DNA of 64,000 nt from VAZQ01 sp963739385 (lineage in GTDB: Bacteria; Pseudomonadota; Alphaproteobacteria; Rhizobiales; Xanthobacteraceae): positions 248,001 through 312,000 of the forward strand of contig CAVUAI010000062.1 in NCBI GenBank assembly GCA_963739385.1, read 5' to 3'. Below are positions 44,307 to 53,144 of this stretch, in pieces (position 1 is the first letter of the stretch; each line of letters begins with the position of its first letter). Made by a program: the position numbers and the translations under genes. Under the pieces are notes generated by a model that saw nothing but the letters and a program-made list of their open reading frames with translations, was not told the origin of the DNA and ran no database searches.

Positions 44307-44669
44307 TTCCGTTTAGTTCCCGCTCGAGTCTGCAAGGACGTCACGGTACCCACGCCTGAACCGAGCCGGCGCGGATTCCCATCAGGCTCGATGCACGAAC
44401 GCCCGATACCGGTTGTGCACCGCAAGCTAGGGGCTGAAGTGCAGACCAGCAATCACTCATGGCACCGTGGGACAAGAGGTTATCGGCGGCACATATCATG
44501 ACATGAATATTTTGACAGGAATTGCCGGCGACCATTGCTTTGATGCAATCGCGGAACTCGATGCACCAAAGATGCGTTCCTGTCGGCGGCCGGTCTTGCA
44601 AGGTGCCCATGCACAGGGTACGGATAATGCGGGCGGCGCATACATTGTCGAAGGCAAAGGGAGGCCTGG
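44307..44669. other. Region upstream of the azole-peptide precursor
   Basis: No gene is supported in this 363-nt gap between the leftward VOC gene and the precursor gene. It should contain the promoter of the precursor. It is more AT-rich than its surroundings around 44450-44520 (ATCATGACATGAATATTTTGACAGGAATT), a plausible promoter zone, but hexamers cannot be fixed with confidence. Confidence 0.4.
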
Positions 44670-45062
44670 ATGCCACTGAAGAAGCCAACTTCGAAGCGTA
44701 AGCGTCGTAAGGAAGTCGTACCCGCGCTGGGAGTCGTCGGCGTCTCGTTATCACTGGCGGGCGGTGCGTCCGCAGCAACCGTCGCTCCGGCGGCGGATGT
44801 AGCTTCTCGGGATACCCCAAAGGCTCCCGAAATCACGCTCAACGAGGAAGAAATCTCCGACGTCAGCCTGGGGACGTTTTTTGTTTTCGACAAGGAGAAC
44901 GCTGGAACCCGACTCGGGGAGCAATATGCCCGAGGCTGCGGAGGCTGCAGGGGCTGCAGAGGTTGCAGAGGCTGCAGGGGCTGCGGCAGAGGTTGCGGCG
45001 GTTGCGGAGGCTGCGGAGGCTGCGCCTGCTGCATCTCGGTGGGAGGTTGCCGCATCTGCTAG
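44670..45062 (+). CDS. TOMM (thiazole-forming) RiPP precursor with CxxC-repeat core
   Basis: The 130-residue product has three parts. Residues 1-45 are a Lys/Arg-rich start (KKPTSKRKRRKE) and a hydrophobic Ala/Gly stretch (GVVGVSLSLAGGASA) resembling a secretion signal. Residues 46-86 are an acidic leader (ITLNEEEISDVSLGTFFVFDKENAG) of the type bound by an E1-like/RRE domain. The last 44 residues hold 14 cysteines in units such as GCGGCRGCRGCRGCRGC and GCGGCGGCGGCACC. GGGAGG lies 5 nt before the ATG. The cysteines are suited to thiazole formation by the YcaO/E1 and SagB enzymes encoded just downstream. Chemistry of the product is inference; similar Cys/Gly cores are known in heterocycloanthracin-type precursors. 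Confidence 0.85.
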   Translation: MPLKKPTSKRKRRKEVVPALGVVGVSLSLAGGASAATVAPAADVASRDTPKAPEITLNEEEISDVSLGTFFVFDKENAGTRLGEQYARGCGGCRGCRGCRGCRGCGRGCGGCGGCGGCACCISVGGCRIC

Positions 45063-45075
45063 AGTCGAGCACTTT

Positions 45076-45112
45076 CCTGACAGATCCACCTCTTAAGGTG
45101 GGTTTGGTCAGG
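45076..45112 (+). terminator. Hairpin after the precursor gene (terminator/attenuator)
   Basis: An inner 6-bp stem CCACCT-CTTA-AGGTGG is enclosed by an outer stem CCTGAC / GTCAGG, starting 13 nt past the precursor stop. A second hairpin, CCCACGCG-GA-CGCGTGGG, is at 45143-45160. Such structures between precursor and enzyme genes often let the precursor mRNA accumulate above the enzymes. No T-run follows, so attenuation or 3'-end protection is likelier than full termination. Confidence 0.55.
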
Positions 45113-45307
45113 TTCAGCAACCAAGTGTTGTTTGCGGCGCTGCCCACGCGGACGCGTGGGCGCGCCGTATGATGTGCGCGGCCAGCGCGGTCACGAAACA
45201 TCAAGGCGCATCAGAGACGGCCGCGCTCTCGCAACCCGGAGAATTCGCGCCCTGCGATCGCGGTCCGGGCCGGTCGCGACCAGCTTAGTGACGCACACGC
45301 TCACCTC

Positions 45308-47586
45308 ATGACCGGCGATCGCCGCAAGCGCATTGCGCAGCATGACAGCAAAGACGTTCCGCGGTTCGCGCCGAATTTCACCGTCTATGTGCTGCCGCCG
45401 GATGCCGTGTGCCTCTATTCCGAGGACCGGAAGTACTTTCTTCACGGCGAGCTCTATTGTGCGCTCGCGTCCGCCATAGGAGCGGGAAAAAGCGTTGCGC
45501 AGCTCGTTCGCCTGCTGGAGCAGACGTTTCCGTCCGACAAGATTCACGAAGCACTGAAGCGGCTCGATCGATCGCCGCTTTGTCGTCCCGACGGCGCGCT
45601 CGTCCAAAGGCCAGTACAGATGCCTATTGGGCGAGCCTCGGCCTGTTGCCGGCGACCGCGGAGAAAAATCTCCAGCAATGCCGCGTGCGCATGCACTCGC
45701 TCGACGTGCAGGGCGCAGCGGAGCTCGCCGCCGCCCTGAAAGCGCTGGGCGTTCGCGTCGTGAAGGGCGCTGCCGACCTGACCGTCACGCTGGTGAGCGA
45801 CTATCTCGACCGACGACTGGCCGACTTGAACCGCCGGCATTTGTCGGACCGCACGCCCTGGCTGCTGGTGCAGCCGTCCGGCATTTTTCCGCTGGTGGGA
45901 CCGGTGTTGCGCCCGGACAAAAGCGCGTGCTGGACGTGCCTGGCCGAGCGCATGATCCGGAACCGGGAGATCAAAGCCTTCCTCAATCGCAGGCAGGCGC
46001 ATTGCGTCGCGGCTTCGCCGCTCGCGCGCGACACGTTCGGACAGGGCGGCATTGAGCTTGCCGCCATCGAGATCGCGAAGGCGATCGCCACCGAGTTTCG
46101 CACCGACCTGCGCGATCACATCATCAGCCTCGACCTTCTGGGCTCGACCATCGTGCGGCATTACGTGGCCCATCGCCCGCAATGTCCTGCCTGCGGCCGC
46201 AAGAGGCTGCGTGACTCGCGCCGAGCGCCGGTCCCGGTCGAGGTGGACGCCGGCAGCAAGCTGGTCATGACGAGCGGGGGATATCGCACCGTTTCATCGC
46301 GGGCCACGGTCGCGCGTTTTCGCAAGCACGTGAGCCCACTCACCGGCGTGGTCTCGCGCCTCGAGCGCATCGACGCCGACCTGCCCTTGAACACCAACTA
46401 CCATGCCACGCACAATTTCTCCGCGCCGCCCGAGAGCGTCGACGAGCTCAAGGCGGGACTGAGCGGCGGCAGCTTCGGCAAGGGCAGCACCGCCGAGCAG
46501 GGCGAAGCCAGCGCGCTCATGGAGGCGATCGAGCGCTACTCCGGAATTTTTCAGGGCGACGAGATCAGGGCGACACGGCGGTTCACGGATTTCCCGCCCG
46601 GCGATGCCATCGTTCCGAACGACGTGCTGCTGTTCAGCGAGGCGCAATCCCGGCAGGGTCAGTCGCCGGCCACCGATCTGGACGGGGCGCCGGCGATGCC
46701 GGCGTCGTTTGATCGCTCGGCCGAAATCGAATGGTCGCCGATCTGGTCTCTGCGCGACCAACGCTTCAGATATCTTCCGACCAGCCTGCTCTATTTCTTC
46801 TACCGCGGCCCGGGCAGCTACCAGTTTCACGCCGATTCCAACGGCTGCGCAGCCGGCAACACGCCCGGGGAGGCAATCGTCCAGGGTTTTCTCGAGCTGG
46901 TCGAGCGGGATGCCTATGCCATCTGGTGGTACAATCGATTGCGCCGGCCGGAAGTGGACCTCGACCAGTTCGACGATCCCTACATCCGCGATCTGAAAAT
47001 CCAGCTTGCCGAAACCGGACGCCGCCTTTGGGTCCTCGACGTCACCAGCGATCTCGGCATTCCGAGCTTCGTGACGGTCGCGCACTGGATGGAAAACGCG
47101 CAGGAATTTGTCGACTTCGGTTCCGGCGCGCATTTCGATCCGCGCATCGCCGCGCTGCGCGCGATGACGGAGCTCAATCAATTTCTCTCCATCGGTCTCA
47201 TGGGAGCGAGGAACCAGACCCCGTCGAGCCAGGAACCGAACCATGACGGCTCGCCGCCATTCCGGCTGCAGGACCATCCCTATCTGACGCCGAGCGGCAC
47301 TGCGGTCGTCCGACCGGAGCTCGGCTCGAAGTTCGGAGGTCTCGACACGCGCGAGCAGGTGACAGCCTGCGTGAATCTCGCCAAGCGTGAGGGCCTCGAT
47401 TTCCTGGTCCTCGATCAGACCCGCCCGGATATCGAGGTCCCGGTCGTCAGGGTGGTCGTTCCGGGATTGCGGCATTTCTATCGCCGCTTCGCGCCTGGCC
47501 GGCTGTACGATGTCCCGGTCAAGCTCGGATTGCGAGACCGGCCGATCTCGGAGAACGAGCTCAATCCGCTCCACCCCCAGACCTGA
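45308..47586 (+). CDS. Fused leader-binding/E1-like and YcaO cyclodehydratase of the TOMM cluster (two frameshifts)
   Basis: ATG 45308 starts a leader-peptide-binding domain (PRFAPNFTVYVLPPDAVCLYSEDRKYFLHGELYCAL). The frame is broken by an apparent ATCG duplication at 45567-45574 and an extra G near 45610. With both removed the protein continues RRFVVPTARSSKASTDAYWASLGLLPATAEKN into an E1-like (ThiF/ocin) domain whose zinc site is CWTC...CPAC. The YcaO domain follows from about nt 46300, with GGSFGKGSTAEQGEASALMEAIERYSG, SNGCAAGNTPGEAIVQGFLELVERDA and DQTRPDIEVPVVRVVVPGL. It would phosphorylate the peptide backbone and cyclise Cys to thiazoline using ATP. The end NPLHPQT lacks the full PxPxP tail of many YcaO proteins. 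About 755 residues after repair. Confidence 0.87.
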
Positions 47587-47599
47587 GGGGCATCCCGGC

Positions 47600-49090
47600 T
47601 TGCGCGCTCGCGGACGACAACGACGGCAACGGGCTGCGCCGGCAACGCTATCCGCCCGGCTCGGCGGTCATGTCACGCTCGAAACGCACCCCGACGGAAA
47701 TATCGCCGCGCGCTTCGAAGGCTATTCGGTCGCGCTGGGAAAGTTCAGCGCCGGGACGGCGGAGCGCGCGCAGGCTCTGCGCACGGGTCTGCCGCTCGCC
47801 GCGTTCGCGCCCGCCCGCCGGAGCATCGACAAGGAGATGGATCAACTGGTCCGGCGATTGGCCGGGCACGGCCTGTTGGAGTATCGGCTCGGGCGCGCCC
47901 GCGACGGCGACGACCAGGTCGTCATCGAGCCCCAGGTTCCCGACTATTGGCCGCGAACGCCACAGCTCGGCGATGCCGACGTTGTCGTCCTCTCGCGCTT
48001 CGCATACATGCGACGGCGCGGCAATGAGATGGTGCTCGAATCTCCACGCGCCGGCGCGCTGTTCAGGATTTGCGATCCGAACATCGCCGCCGCCATCGCA
48101 ATGCTGTCGACGCCGCGGCAGATCAAACAGCTCCGCCGGCAGGACGGTTTTCCCGGGGTCGAGCTGCTGGCCCTACTGGTGGACTGCCAAATCCTGTTCA
48201 GGATCGACCCCGCTCGCGGCGACGGACTGCGACCCGCCGAGGGCAACGACGACCTCGTCCTGTGGGACTTTCACGACCTTCTGTTCCATGCGCGCAGCAC
48301 GGCTGGCCGACACGCCAATCCGCTGGGCGGCGTCTATCCGTATGCGGGCGTCATGGCGCCGTTACCGGCGGTGCGGCCGCGCTGGCGCGGAAAGACGATC
48401 GACCTGGACAAGGTCGCGCCAGCGCATTCCCCGGCAATCTCGCCGGTCACGACTCTTCTGCGGCAACGTCATTCGACGCGCATCTTCGATGACCAGCAGC
48501 CGATCACGCTCGCCGAGCTTGCGCGGTTTCTCGACGGCACCGCACGCGTCCAGTCGAAATGGAAAAGCAGGGTCGACCTCGGCGGCGGCGGTCCGGTGGT
48601 CGCGTACGCCGCCAGACCGTATCCGTCGGGAGGAAGCTGCTACGAGCTCGAGCTCTATCTGGCCGTCCACCAATGCGAAGGGCTTGCGCGGGGATTCTAT
48701 CATTACGACGCCGGCGCGCATGCGCTGGTGCCGATCGGAGCTCGAGCGCCTGAGCTCGAAGCGCTGTTGACGGGAGCCGAATTTGCGATGGCGGCACCCG
48801 CCCCGCCCCAGATCCTGATCACGATCGCCGCGCGCTTCGGCCGGATTTCATGGAAGTACAGCTCGATCGCCTACGCACTCATTCTCAAGGATGTCGGCGT
48901 ATTGGTGCAGACGCTCTACCTGATGGCGACCGAGATGGGGCTCGGCGGATGTGCGATCGGCAGCACCGACATCGAGCTGTTCGCGAAGATGACGGGGATC
49001 GAATTCCACGTGGAAGGCCCGGTCGGCCAATTTGCGCTTGGTCGCGGCAGGAAAACGCAAGCCGGCGATTTCGCGCAAGGGGGCGCGTGA
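47600..49090 (+). CDS. SagB-type FMN dehydrogenase of the TOMM cluster
   Basis: The product is about 496 residues if it starts at TTG 47600 (GAGGGG 9 nt upstream), 13 nt after the cyclodehydratase stop; the start is uncertain. The N-terminal half (LGGHVTLETHPDGNIAARFEGYSVALGKFS and VVVLSRFAYMRRRGNEMVLESPRAGALFRI) is the SagB-associated peptide-binding region. From about nt 48440 the nitroreductase fold appears, with LLRQRHSTRIFDDQQPITLAELARFL, RPYPSGGSCYELELYLAV and YLMATEMGLGGCAIGS. SagB-type enzymes oxidise azolines to aromatic thiazoles or oxazoles with FMN. Adjacency to the precursor and YcaO genes fixes the role. No frameshift is visible here. Confidence 0.9.
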   Translation: MRARGRQRRQRAAPATLSARLGGHVTLETHPDGNIAARFEGYSVALGKFSAGTAERAQALRTGLPLAAFAPARRSIDKEMDQLVRRLAGHGLLEYRLGRARDGDDQVVIEPQVPDYWPRTPQLGDADVVVLSRFAYMRRRGNEMVLESPRAGALFRICDPNIAAAIAMLSTPRQIKQLRRQDGFPGVELLALLVDCQILFRIDPARGDGLRPAEGNDDLVLWDFHDLLFHARSTAGRHANPLGGVYPYAGVMAPLPAVRPRWRGKTIDLDKVAPAHSPAISPVTTLLRQRHSTRIFDDQQPITLAELARFLDGTARVQSKWKSRVDLGGGGPVVAYAARPYPSGGSCYELELYLAVHQCEGLARGFYHYDAGAHALVPIGARAPELEALLTGAEFAMAAPAPPQILITIAARFGRISWKYSSIAYALILKDVGVLVQTLYLMATEMGLGGCAIGSTDIELFAKMTGIEFHVEGPVGQFALGRGRKTQAGDFAQGGA

Positions 49091-49145
49091 ATCTGCATCG
49101 CCCCATGGCCGCTTCCAGGATCGTCCGAGCCGGCCTGCCGCGATT

Positions 49146-50219
49146 TCAGCGTACCTTCCGTTCGTTGACGCGCGTGGCGGTTGCGGGATCATTCTGGTCG
49201 TCACGCCAGGTCGGATGACGGAAATGGATGACGAAGTCGCCATTGTATGAAACGACCGCCTGGTCGAAGGTCATCGTTCCGACGCGGCGCCAATTCCGGA
49301 ATGTGCGCCGCTCGCGGAACGGCGGGCCATGCGTCTCCCCGTCATCGGTAATCTCGATGTTGAACGTGAGCGTGCGTTTCGGCCGGGCGTCGCCGCGGTC
49401 GTAGATCTGCGCCATGATCTCGTCGCGAAAATCCAGTTCCGCGCCCTCGATCCTGGGCTGGTCCGGCGCCACCGTGAGACGCATGAAGGTCGGCGCGCGC
49501 GTGGGCTCGCCTTGCGCTTTTCCGAGCTCGGCAATCTGGTAGAGCTGGCGCATGCTCGGCCGCTTGTCGACCCGGCTGAACACGATGCCGACGAGCAATA
49601 ACAATGGCATGCCGAAGCCGCGCCGCAACGCCGTCGTGTTGGGAGCATTGAGCAATTCGACATCATTGATGTAGTCGTTGTAGTCGCCGGCGATGTCCTG
49701 CTGGGTGATGAAACTGGCGGTCCACAGCGGCGCGACGTGGTCCGGGTCGGTGGTCGGGAACAGCTTGCCGACCATCGACAGCGACCGGACATGGCCGCGC
49801 CGCGTCTCGCGGCAGCAGGTCGAATAGCGCGCCACGACCAGGGCCCGGCTGCCGTTGCGGAAATAACCGGAATAGCCGGTGTCCTGCGTAATCTGCCACA
49901 GGCCGGTCAGGCAAATGCCGTTCGGATGCACCAGGCGGCGGTAGCCCTTTCGATCCGGACCCCAACGCAGGTCGGCGGCGGAATCGACGGCGCGCTCTGT
50001 GGCCTGGCGAAATGCGTAGGGCGGACCGAACGGCAGGATGCCATACAGCGCGCTGCTCAAGGTGACCGGATGGACCGGCAGCGGCGGCTCCCCGCGAGCC
50101 CCCCATGGTCTTTGGTAAGGATTGGCGAACAGCGCTTCGCGCACGACGGAAAAACGCGAACCGCCGTAGGCGCGGTCTTCATCGGTGATGCCTTCTATCC
50201 CAAACGAACGCGGAGTCAC
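49146..50219 (-). CDS. Conserved-looking hypothetical protein
   Basis: A 357-residue protein with no recognised family. It is cytosolic-looking apart from one hydrophobic stretch (GFGMPLLLLVGIVFS). Distinct segments are NGICLTGLWQITQDTGYSGYFRNGSRALVVARYSTCC, RSLSMVGKLFPTTDPDHVAP and RIEGAELDFRDEIMAQIYDRGDARPKRTLTFNIE. Codon use is normal for the window. It runs towards the TOMM genes and ends 55 nt from the SagB stop. The ARYS segment faintly recalls catalase-like haem proteins, but the other catalase landmarks were not found, so no function is assigned. Confidence 0.75.
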   Translation of the reverse strand: MTPRSFGIEGITDEDRAYGGSRFSVVREALFANPYQRPWGARGEPPLPVHPVTLSSALYGILPFGPPYAFRQATERAVDSAADLRWGPDRKGYRRLVHPNGICLTGLWQITQDTGYSGYFRNGSRALVVARYSTCCRETRRGHVRSLSMVGKLFPTTDPDHVAPLWTASFITQQDIAGDYNDYINDVELLNAPNTTALRRGFGMPLLLLVGIVFSRVDKRPSMRQLYQIAELGKAQGEPTRAPTFMRLTVAPDQPRIEGAELDFRDEIMAQIYDRGDARPKRTLTFNIEITDDGETHGPPFRERRTFRNWRRVGTMTFDQAVVSYNGDFVIHFRHPTWRDDQNDPATATRVNERKVR

Positions 50220-50577
50220 GGCGGCGCCCTCACGTCGGGATCAAGTGGCTCTCCATGTCGATGGTGGCGCCAGATTATCTCCAATCGCGTTCGCGGCAAA
50301 GCATTTGCAACAGCTTCGTGCGCCGCGAGGCCGGCCATGGCTCCGGCATAGCCGCTGACTATGGCGCGAGCATCTCGCGCGCATTTGGTTGCGCTTCCGG
50401 CGTTGCCGCTGATTTGATATAGTCTTCGACATAGGAAGCCAGTCAGTCCGAGCTGCGGCAGGGACGATATCCTCCCGGCCGCGGCAGCGCGGGAACGCCG
50501 CCGGCGGGCAGCACGACTTCTCAAGTGCACGATCTTCGCGGTCTTCGACCAGTCGCACACTGGTGCAGGAGGGAAAC
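50220..50577. other. Divergent intergenic region
   Basis: No gene supported. It lies between the leftward hypothetical gene and the rightward TPR gene and should hold both promoters. Confidence 0.4.
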
Positions 50578-52173
50578 ATGGTCAGGGCATCAATCGCAAC
50601 GGCTATCACCATCGCAGCAACAGCCTGGATGTCATCCGGGCCGCCAGCCTTGGCGCAGGAAGAGAGCGATCAACGTTTCGGCACCGTCCATTTCGCGACG
50701 TCGTGCAATGAGACGGCGCAGCGGCGGTTCGACCGCGCGATGCGCTACCAGCATTCGTTCTGGTACCGGGAATCGAAGCAATTGTTCGAGGAGGTGCTCA
50801 AGGCCGACCCCGACTGCGGCATCGCCTATTGGGGAATTGCGCTCAGCCTGCTCAACAATCCGCACGCGCCGCCGCCCACGGGCAACCTGCCGGAAGGTCT
50901 CGCCGCGGTCGAGAAAGGCAAGAGCGTCGGTGCCAAGACGCAGCGTGAGCGCGACTTCATCAACTCGCTGGCCGCCTTCTATACCGACTACGACAAGATT
51001 CCGCATGGCGCGCGCGTGCAGGCCTATCTCAAGGCGATCGAGGCCGTGGCGCAGCGCTATACGGACGACGACGAAGCGCAGATCGCCTACGCGATCACCC
51101 TCAACGTCGCGGCCTCGCCCAACGACAAGACCTTTGCCAACCAGCTCAAAGGGGCGGCGATCCTGGAGCCGATTTTCAAGCGCCAGCCCCGCCATCCCGG
51201 CGTCGCCCACTACCTCATCCATCTCTACGACTATCCGCCGATCGCGGAGAAAGGCCTTGTTGCGGCCAAGCGCTATTCCGAGATCGCCCCGGCGGCGCCG
51301 CACGCCCAGCACATGCCGTCGCATATCTTCACGCGGGTCGGCTACTGGAATGAATCGATCGCGTCCAACACCGCCGCCGCCAATGCGGCCAAGCAGGGCA
51401 AGGAATGGCACGACCAGCTGCATGCGATGGACTACCTGGTCTACGCCTATCTGCAGACCGCGCAGGACCAGAAGGCCCGGTCCGTGCTCGACGAGATGAT
51501 GCCCATCAGCGGCTTCACCGAGACGTTCATCGCCGGACCCTATGCGCTGGCCGCAAGTCCGGCGCGCTACGCCGTCGAACGCGGTGACTGGAAGAGCGCG
51601 GCGGAGCTGCAGGTTCGCCCGAGCCCCCTCGCCCATGTCCAGGCCATCACATATTTCGGGCGCGCACTGGGCGCCGCGCGCTCGGGTAATCCGGAAGCCG
51701 CCAAGGCGGATATCTCCAAGCTCGTCGAGCTGCGCGACAAGCTGCGCGAGGCCAAGGATGCCTACTGGGCCGAGCAGGTCGACATCCAGTCGCAGGTCGC
51801 CAGCGCCTGGGTGCTCTATGCCGAGGGCAAGTACGACGCCGCCCTCGATGCCATGAAGGCGGCGGCCGACGCCGAGGACAAGACCGAGAAGCACCCGGTG
51901 ACGCCGGGCGTGCTGACGCCCGCACGCGAACTCTATGGCGACATGCTGCTCGAGCGTGGAAAGACCGCCGACGCGCTCGCGGCGTTCGAAGCGACCATCC
52001 AGAAAGAGCCGAACCGCCTCAACGCCATTGCCGGAGCCGCCAAGGCGGCGGACCTGCTCGGCGACAAGGCCAAGGCCAAGGACTACTACCAGAAGCTCAC
52101 GACCATCGCGGGCAATGCCGACACCATCCGGCCCGACCTCGCCGCCGCGCGCGCGTTCCTGGCGAAGAACTGA
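50578..52173 (+). CDS. Exported tetratricopeptide-repeat protein
   Basis: A 531-residue protein whose ATG at 50578 follows AGGAGGG. The signal peptide (MVRASIATAITIAATAWM...ALAQ) is followed by helical TPR-like repeats. FDRAMRYQHSFWYRESKQLFEEVLKADPDCGIAYWGIALSLLNNP is the first clear one, and ARELYGDMLLERGKTADALAAFEATIQKEPN near residue 450 is the last. The middle has the motif HAQHMPSHIFTRVGYWNESIASN seen in similar exported TPR proteins. It is likely a periplasmic scaffold of unknown partner. A strong terminator follows at 52185. Confidence 0.87.
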   Translation: MVRASIATAITIAATAWMSSGPPALAQEESDQRFGTVHFATSCNETAQRRFDRAMRYQHSFWYRESKQLFEEVLKADPDCGIAYWGIALSLLNNPHAPPPTGNLPEGLAAVEKGKSVGAKTQRERDFINSLAAFYTDYDKIPHGARVQAYLKAIEAVAQRYTDDDEAQIAYAITLNVAASPNDKTFANQLKGAAILEPIFKRQPRHPGVAHYLIHLYDYPPIAEKGLVAAKRYSEIAPAAPHAQHMPSHIFTRVGYWNESIASNTAAANAAKQGKEWHDQLHAMDYLVYAYLQTAQDQKARSVLDEMMPISGFTETFIAGPYALAASPARYAVERGDWKSAAELQVRPSPLAHVQAITYFGRALGAARSGNPEAAKADISKLVELRDKLREAKDAYWAEQVDIQSQVASAWVLYAEGKYDAALDAMKAAADAEDKTEKHPVTPGVLTPARELYGDMLLERGKTADALAAFEATIQKEPNRLNAIAGAAKAADLLGDKAKAKDYYQKLTTIAGNADTIRPDLAAARAFLAKN

Positions 52174-52184
52174 CACGACACGAT

Positions 52185-52221
52185 CACGGCCGCGCCCGCC
52201 ATCGATCGCGGCGCGGCCGTG
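52185..52221 (+). terminator. Intrinsic terminator after the TPR gene
   Basis: A perfect 12-bp stem CACGGCCGCGCC / GGCGCGGCCGTG, followed by TTTGGTTTG, starts 12 nt past the TPR gene stop. Confidence 0.8.
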
Positions 52222-52627
52222 TTTGGTTTGCTGCTCAGCTGCCGCCCTATGCGTGATCTTGATGGAGAGGCGATCGTTACCCGAGGTCGCGGCCGCACCC
52301 CTCCCAGAACCGGTCATCGAACACTTCGAGGAATGAGTTCCCGCGCCGCGGCCACGAGCCGCCGCAGGCCGCCCAAAAATTGGATCATGATTGCCCCTCT
52401 TGTCCCCGTAGCCCTCGACCAACGCGCCACGTCATCGCCGGTTCCCGCGACGGCGGTGCGAACCTTCCGCGACGGCGATCGCAAATCTGCGCTGCGTGAC
52501 TTTTTGGCCACGGACCAGGGCCGGCAATCGGCGCCGCCGAATCCCGTCAGCGGCCACTTCAAGGATGCCACCGGGCCATGTATGCTTGACCGATACCGCC
52601 GCCGTCTTTGAGCCTGAGGGGCACCGC
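52222..52627. other. Intergenic region
   Basis: No gene is supported. A run of frames from 52219 rich in Arg/Ser is not protein-like. The end of the region holds the promoter and weak ribosome-binding site of the exported protein gene at 52628. Confidence 0.4.
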
Positions 52628-53128
52628 ATGAAGATACCGACCATCTCTTCGCTCGCGTTCCTCGCTCTCGGATGTGCCACCGCGGCCAACGCCCAGGCGC
52701 AGCAGGCCGGGCCGTTGTTCTTCGAAGGCGATCTCGTCCGCGGTGCCCAGCAGGGTGCGCCCGGACCCTTCTGCGTGTTGAACAACCAGTTCAAGCGGCT
52801 GGAAAAGGTGGTCTGGCGCATTCGCGTCCTCGACCAGGCCGGCAAGGCCCTCGACGAAAAGGGGCTCAAGAGCCTGACCGTCGAATTGCCGGATGGCCAG
52901 AAGCTCGAAGGGAAGTATGGCCCGCATCCGCCGCCGTCGCAGGGCCCCGCCACCGATTACTTCTGGACGGCGATCTGGATCATCCCATCGAGCTACCCGA
53001 ACGGCACCTTCGCCTACAAGGTCACCGCCACCGACCTGGACGGCAAATCGCAGAGCTGGGAACCGTTCAAACGTTCGCCCTCGCAACTGGCCGTGGTCGC
53101 GGGCGAGATCGAGATCAAAAAGCCGTAA
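52628..53128 (+). CDS. Exported hypothetical protein with Ig-like strand pattern
   Basis: A 166-residue protein with a Sec signal peptide (MKIPTISSLAFLALGCATAANAQAQ). The mature beta-rich domain is GPFCVLNNQFKRLEKVVWRIRVLDQAGKAL...GTFAYKVTATDLDGKSQSWEPF. Alternating strands and a FAYKVTATD segment suggest an immunoglobulin-like fold. Its stop is 16 nt before the next exported protein gene, so they form an operon. The function is unknown; proteins of this kind can be periplasmic subunits or surface components. Confidence 0.75.
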   Translation: MKIPTISSLAFLALGCATAANAQAQQAGPLFFEGDLVRGAQQGAPGPFCVLNNQFKRLEKVVWRIRVLDQAGKALDEKGLKSLTVELPDGQKLEGKYGPHPPPSQGPATDYFWTAIWIIPSSYPNGTFAYKVTATDLDGKSQSWEPFKRSPSQLAVVAGEIEIKKP

Positions 53129-53144
53129 GCAGAAGGCATCGGGC

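Noticed and set aside
44881..45096. Alternative frame in the precursor encoding Glu/Ala repeats (EAAEAAGAAE)
   Set aside because: It is the shifted reading of the Cys/Gly codon repeats; the Cys frame has the ribosome-binding site and leader, and the enzymes downstream demand cysteines.
49146..50219. Calling the neighbour of SagB a catalase-like protein
   Set aside because: Only a short ARYS segment is suggestive; the catalytic His/Asn and haem Tyr landmarks of catalases were not found.
50632..52422. 596-codon minus-strand frame over the TPR gene
   Set aside because: Shadow frame; the plus-strand gene has a signal peptide, TPR repeats, a ribosome-binding site and a terminator.
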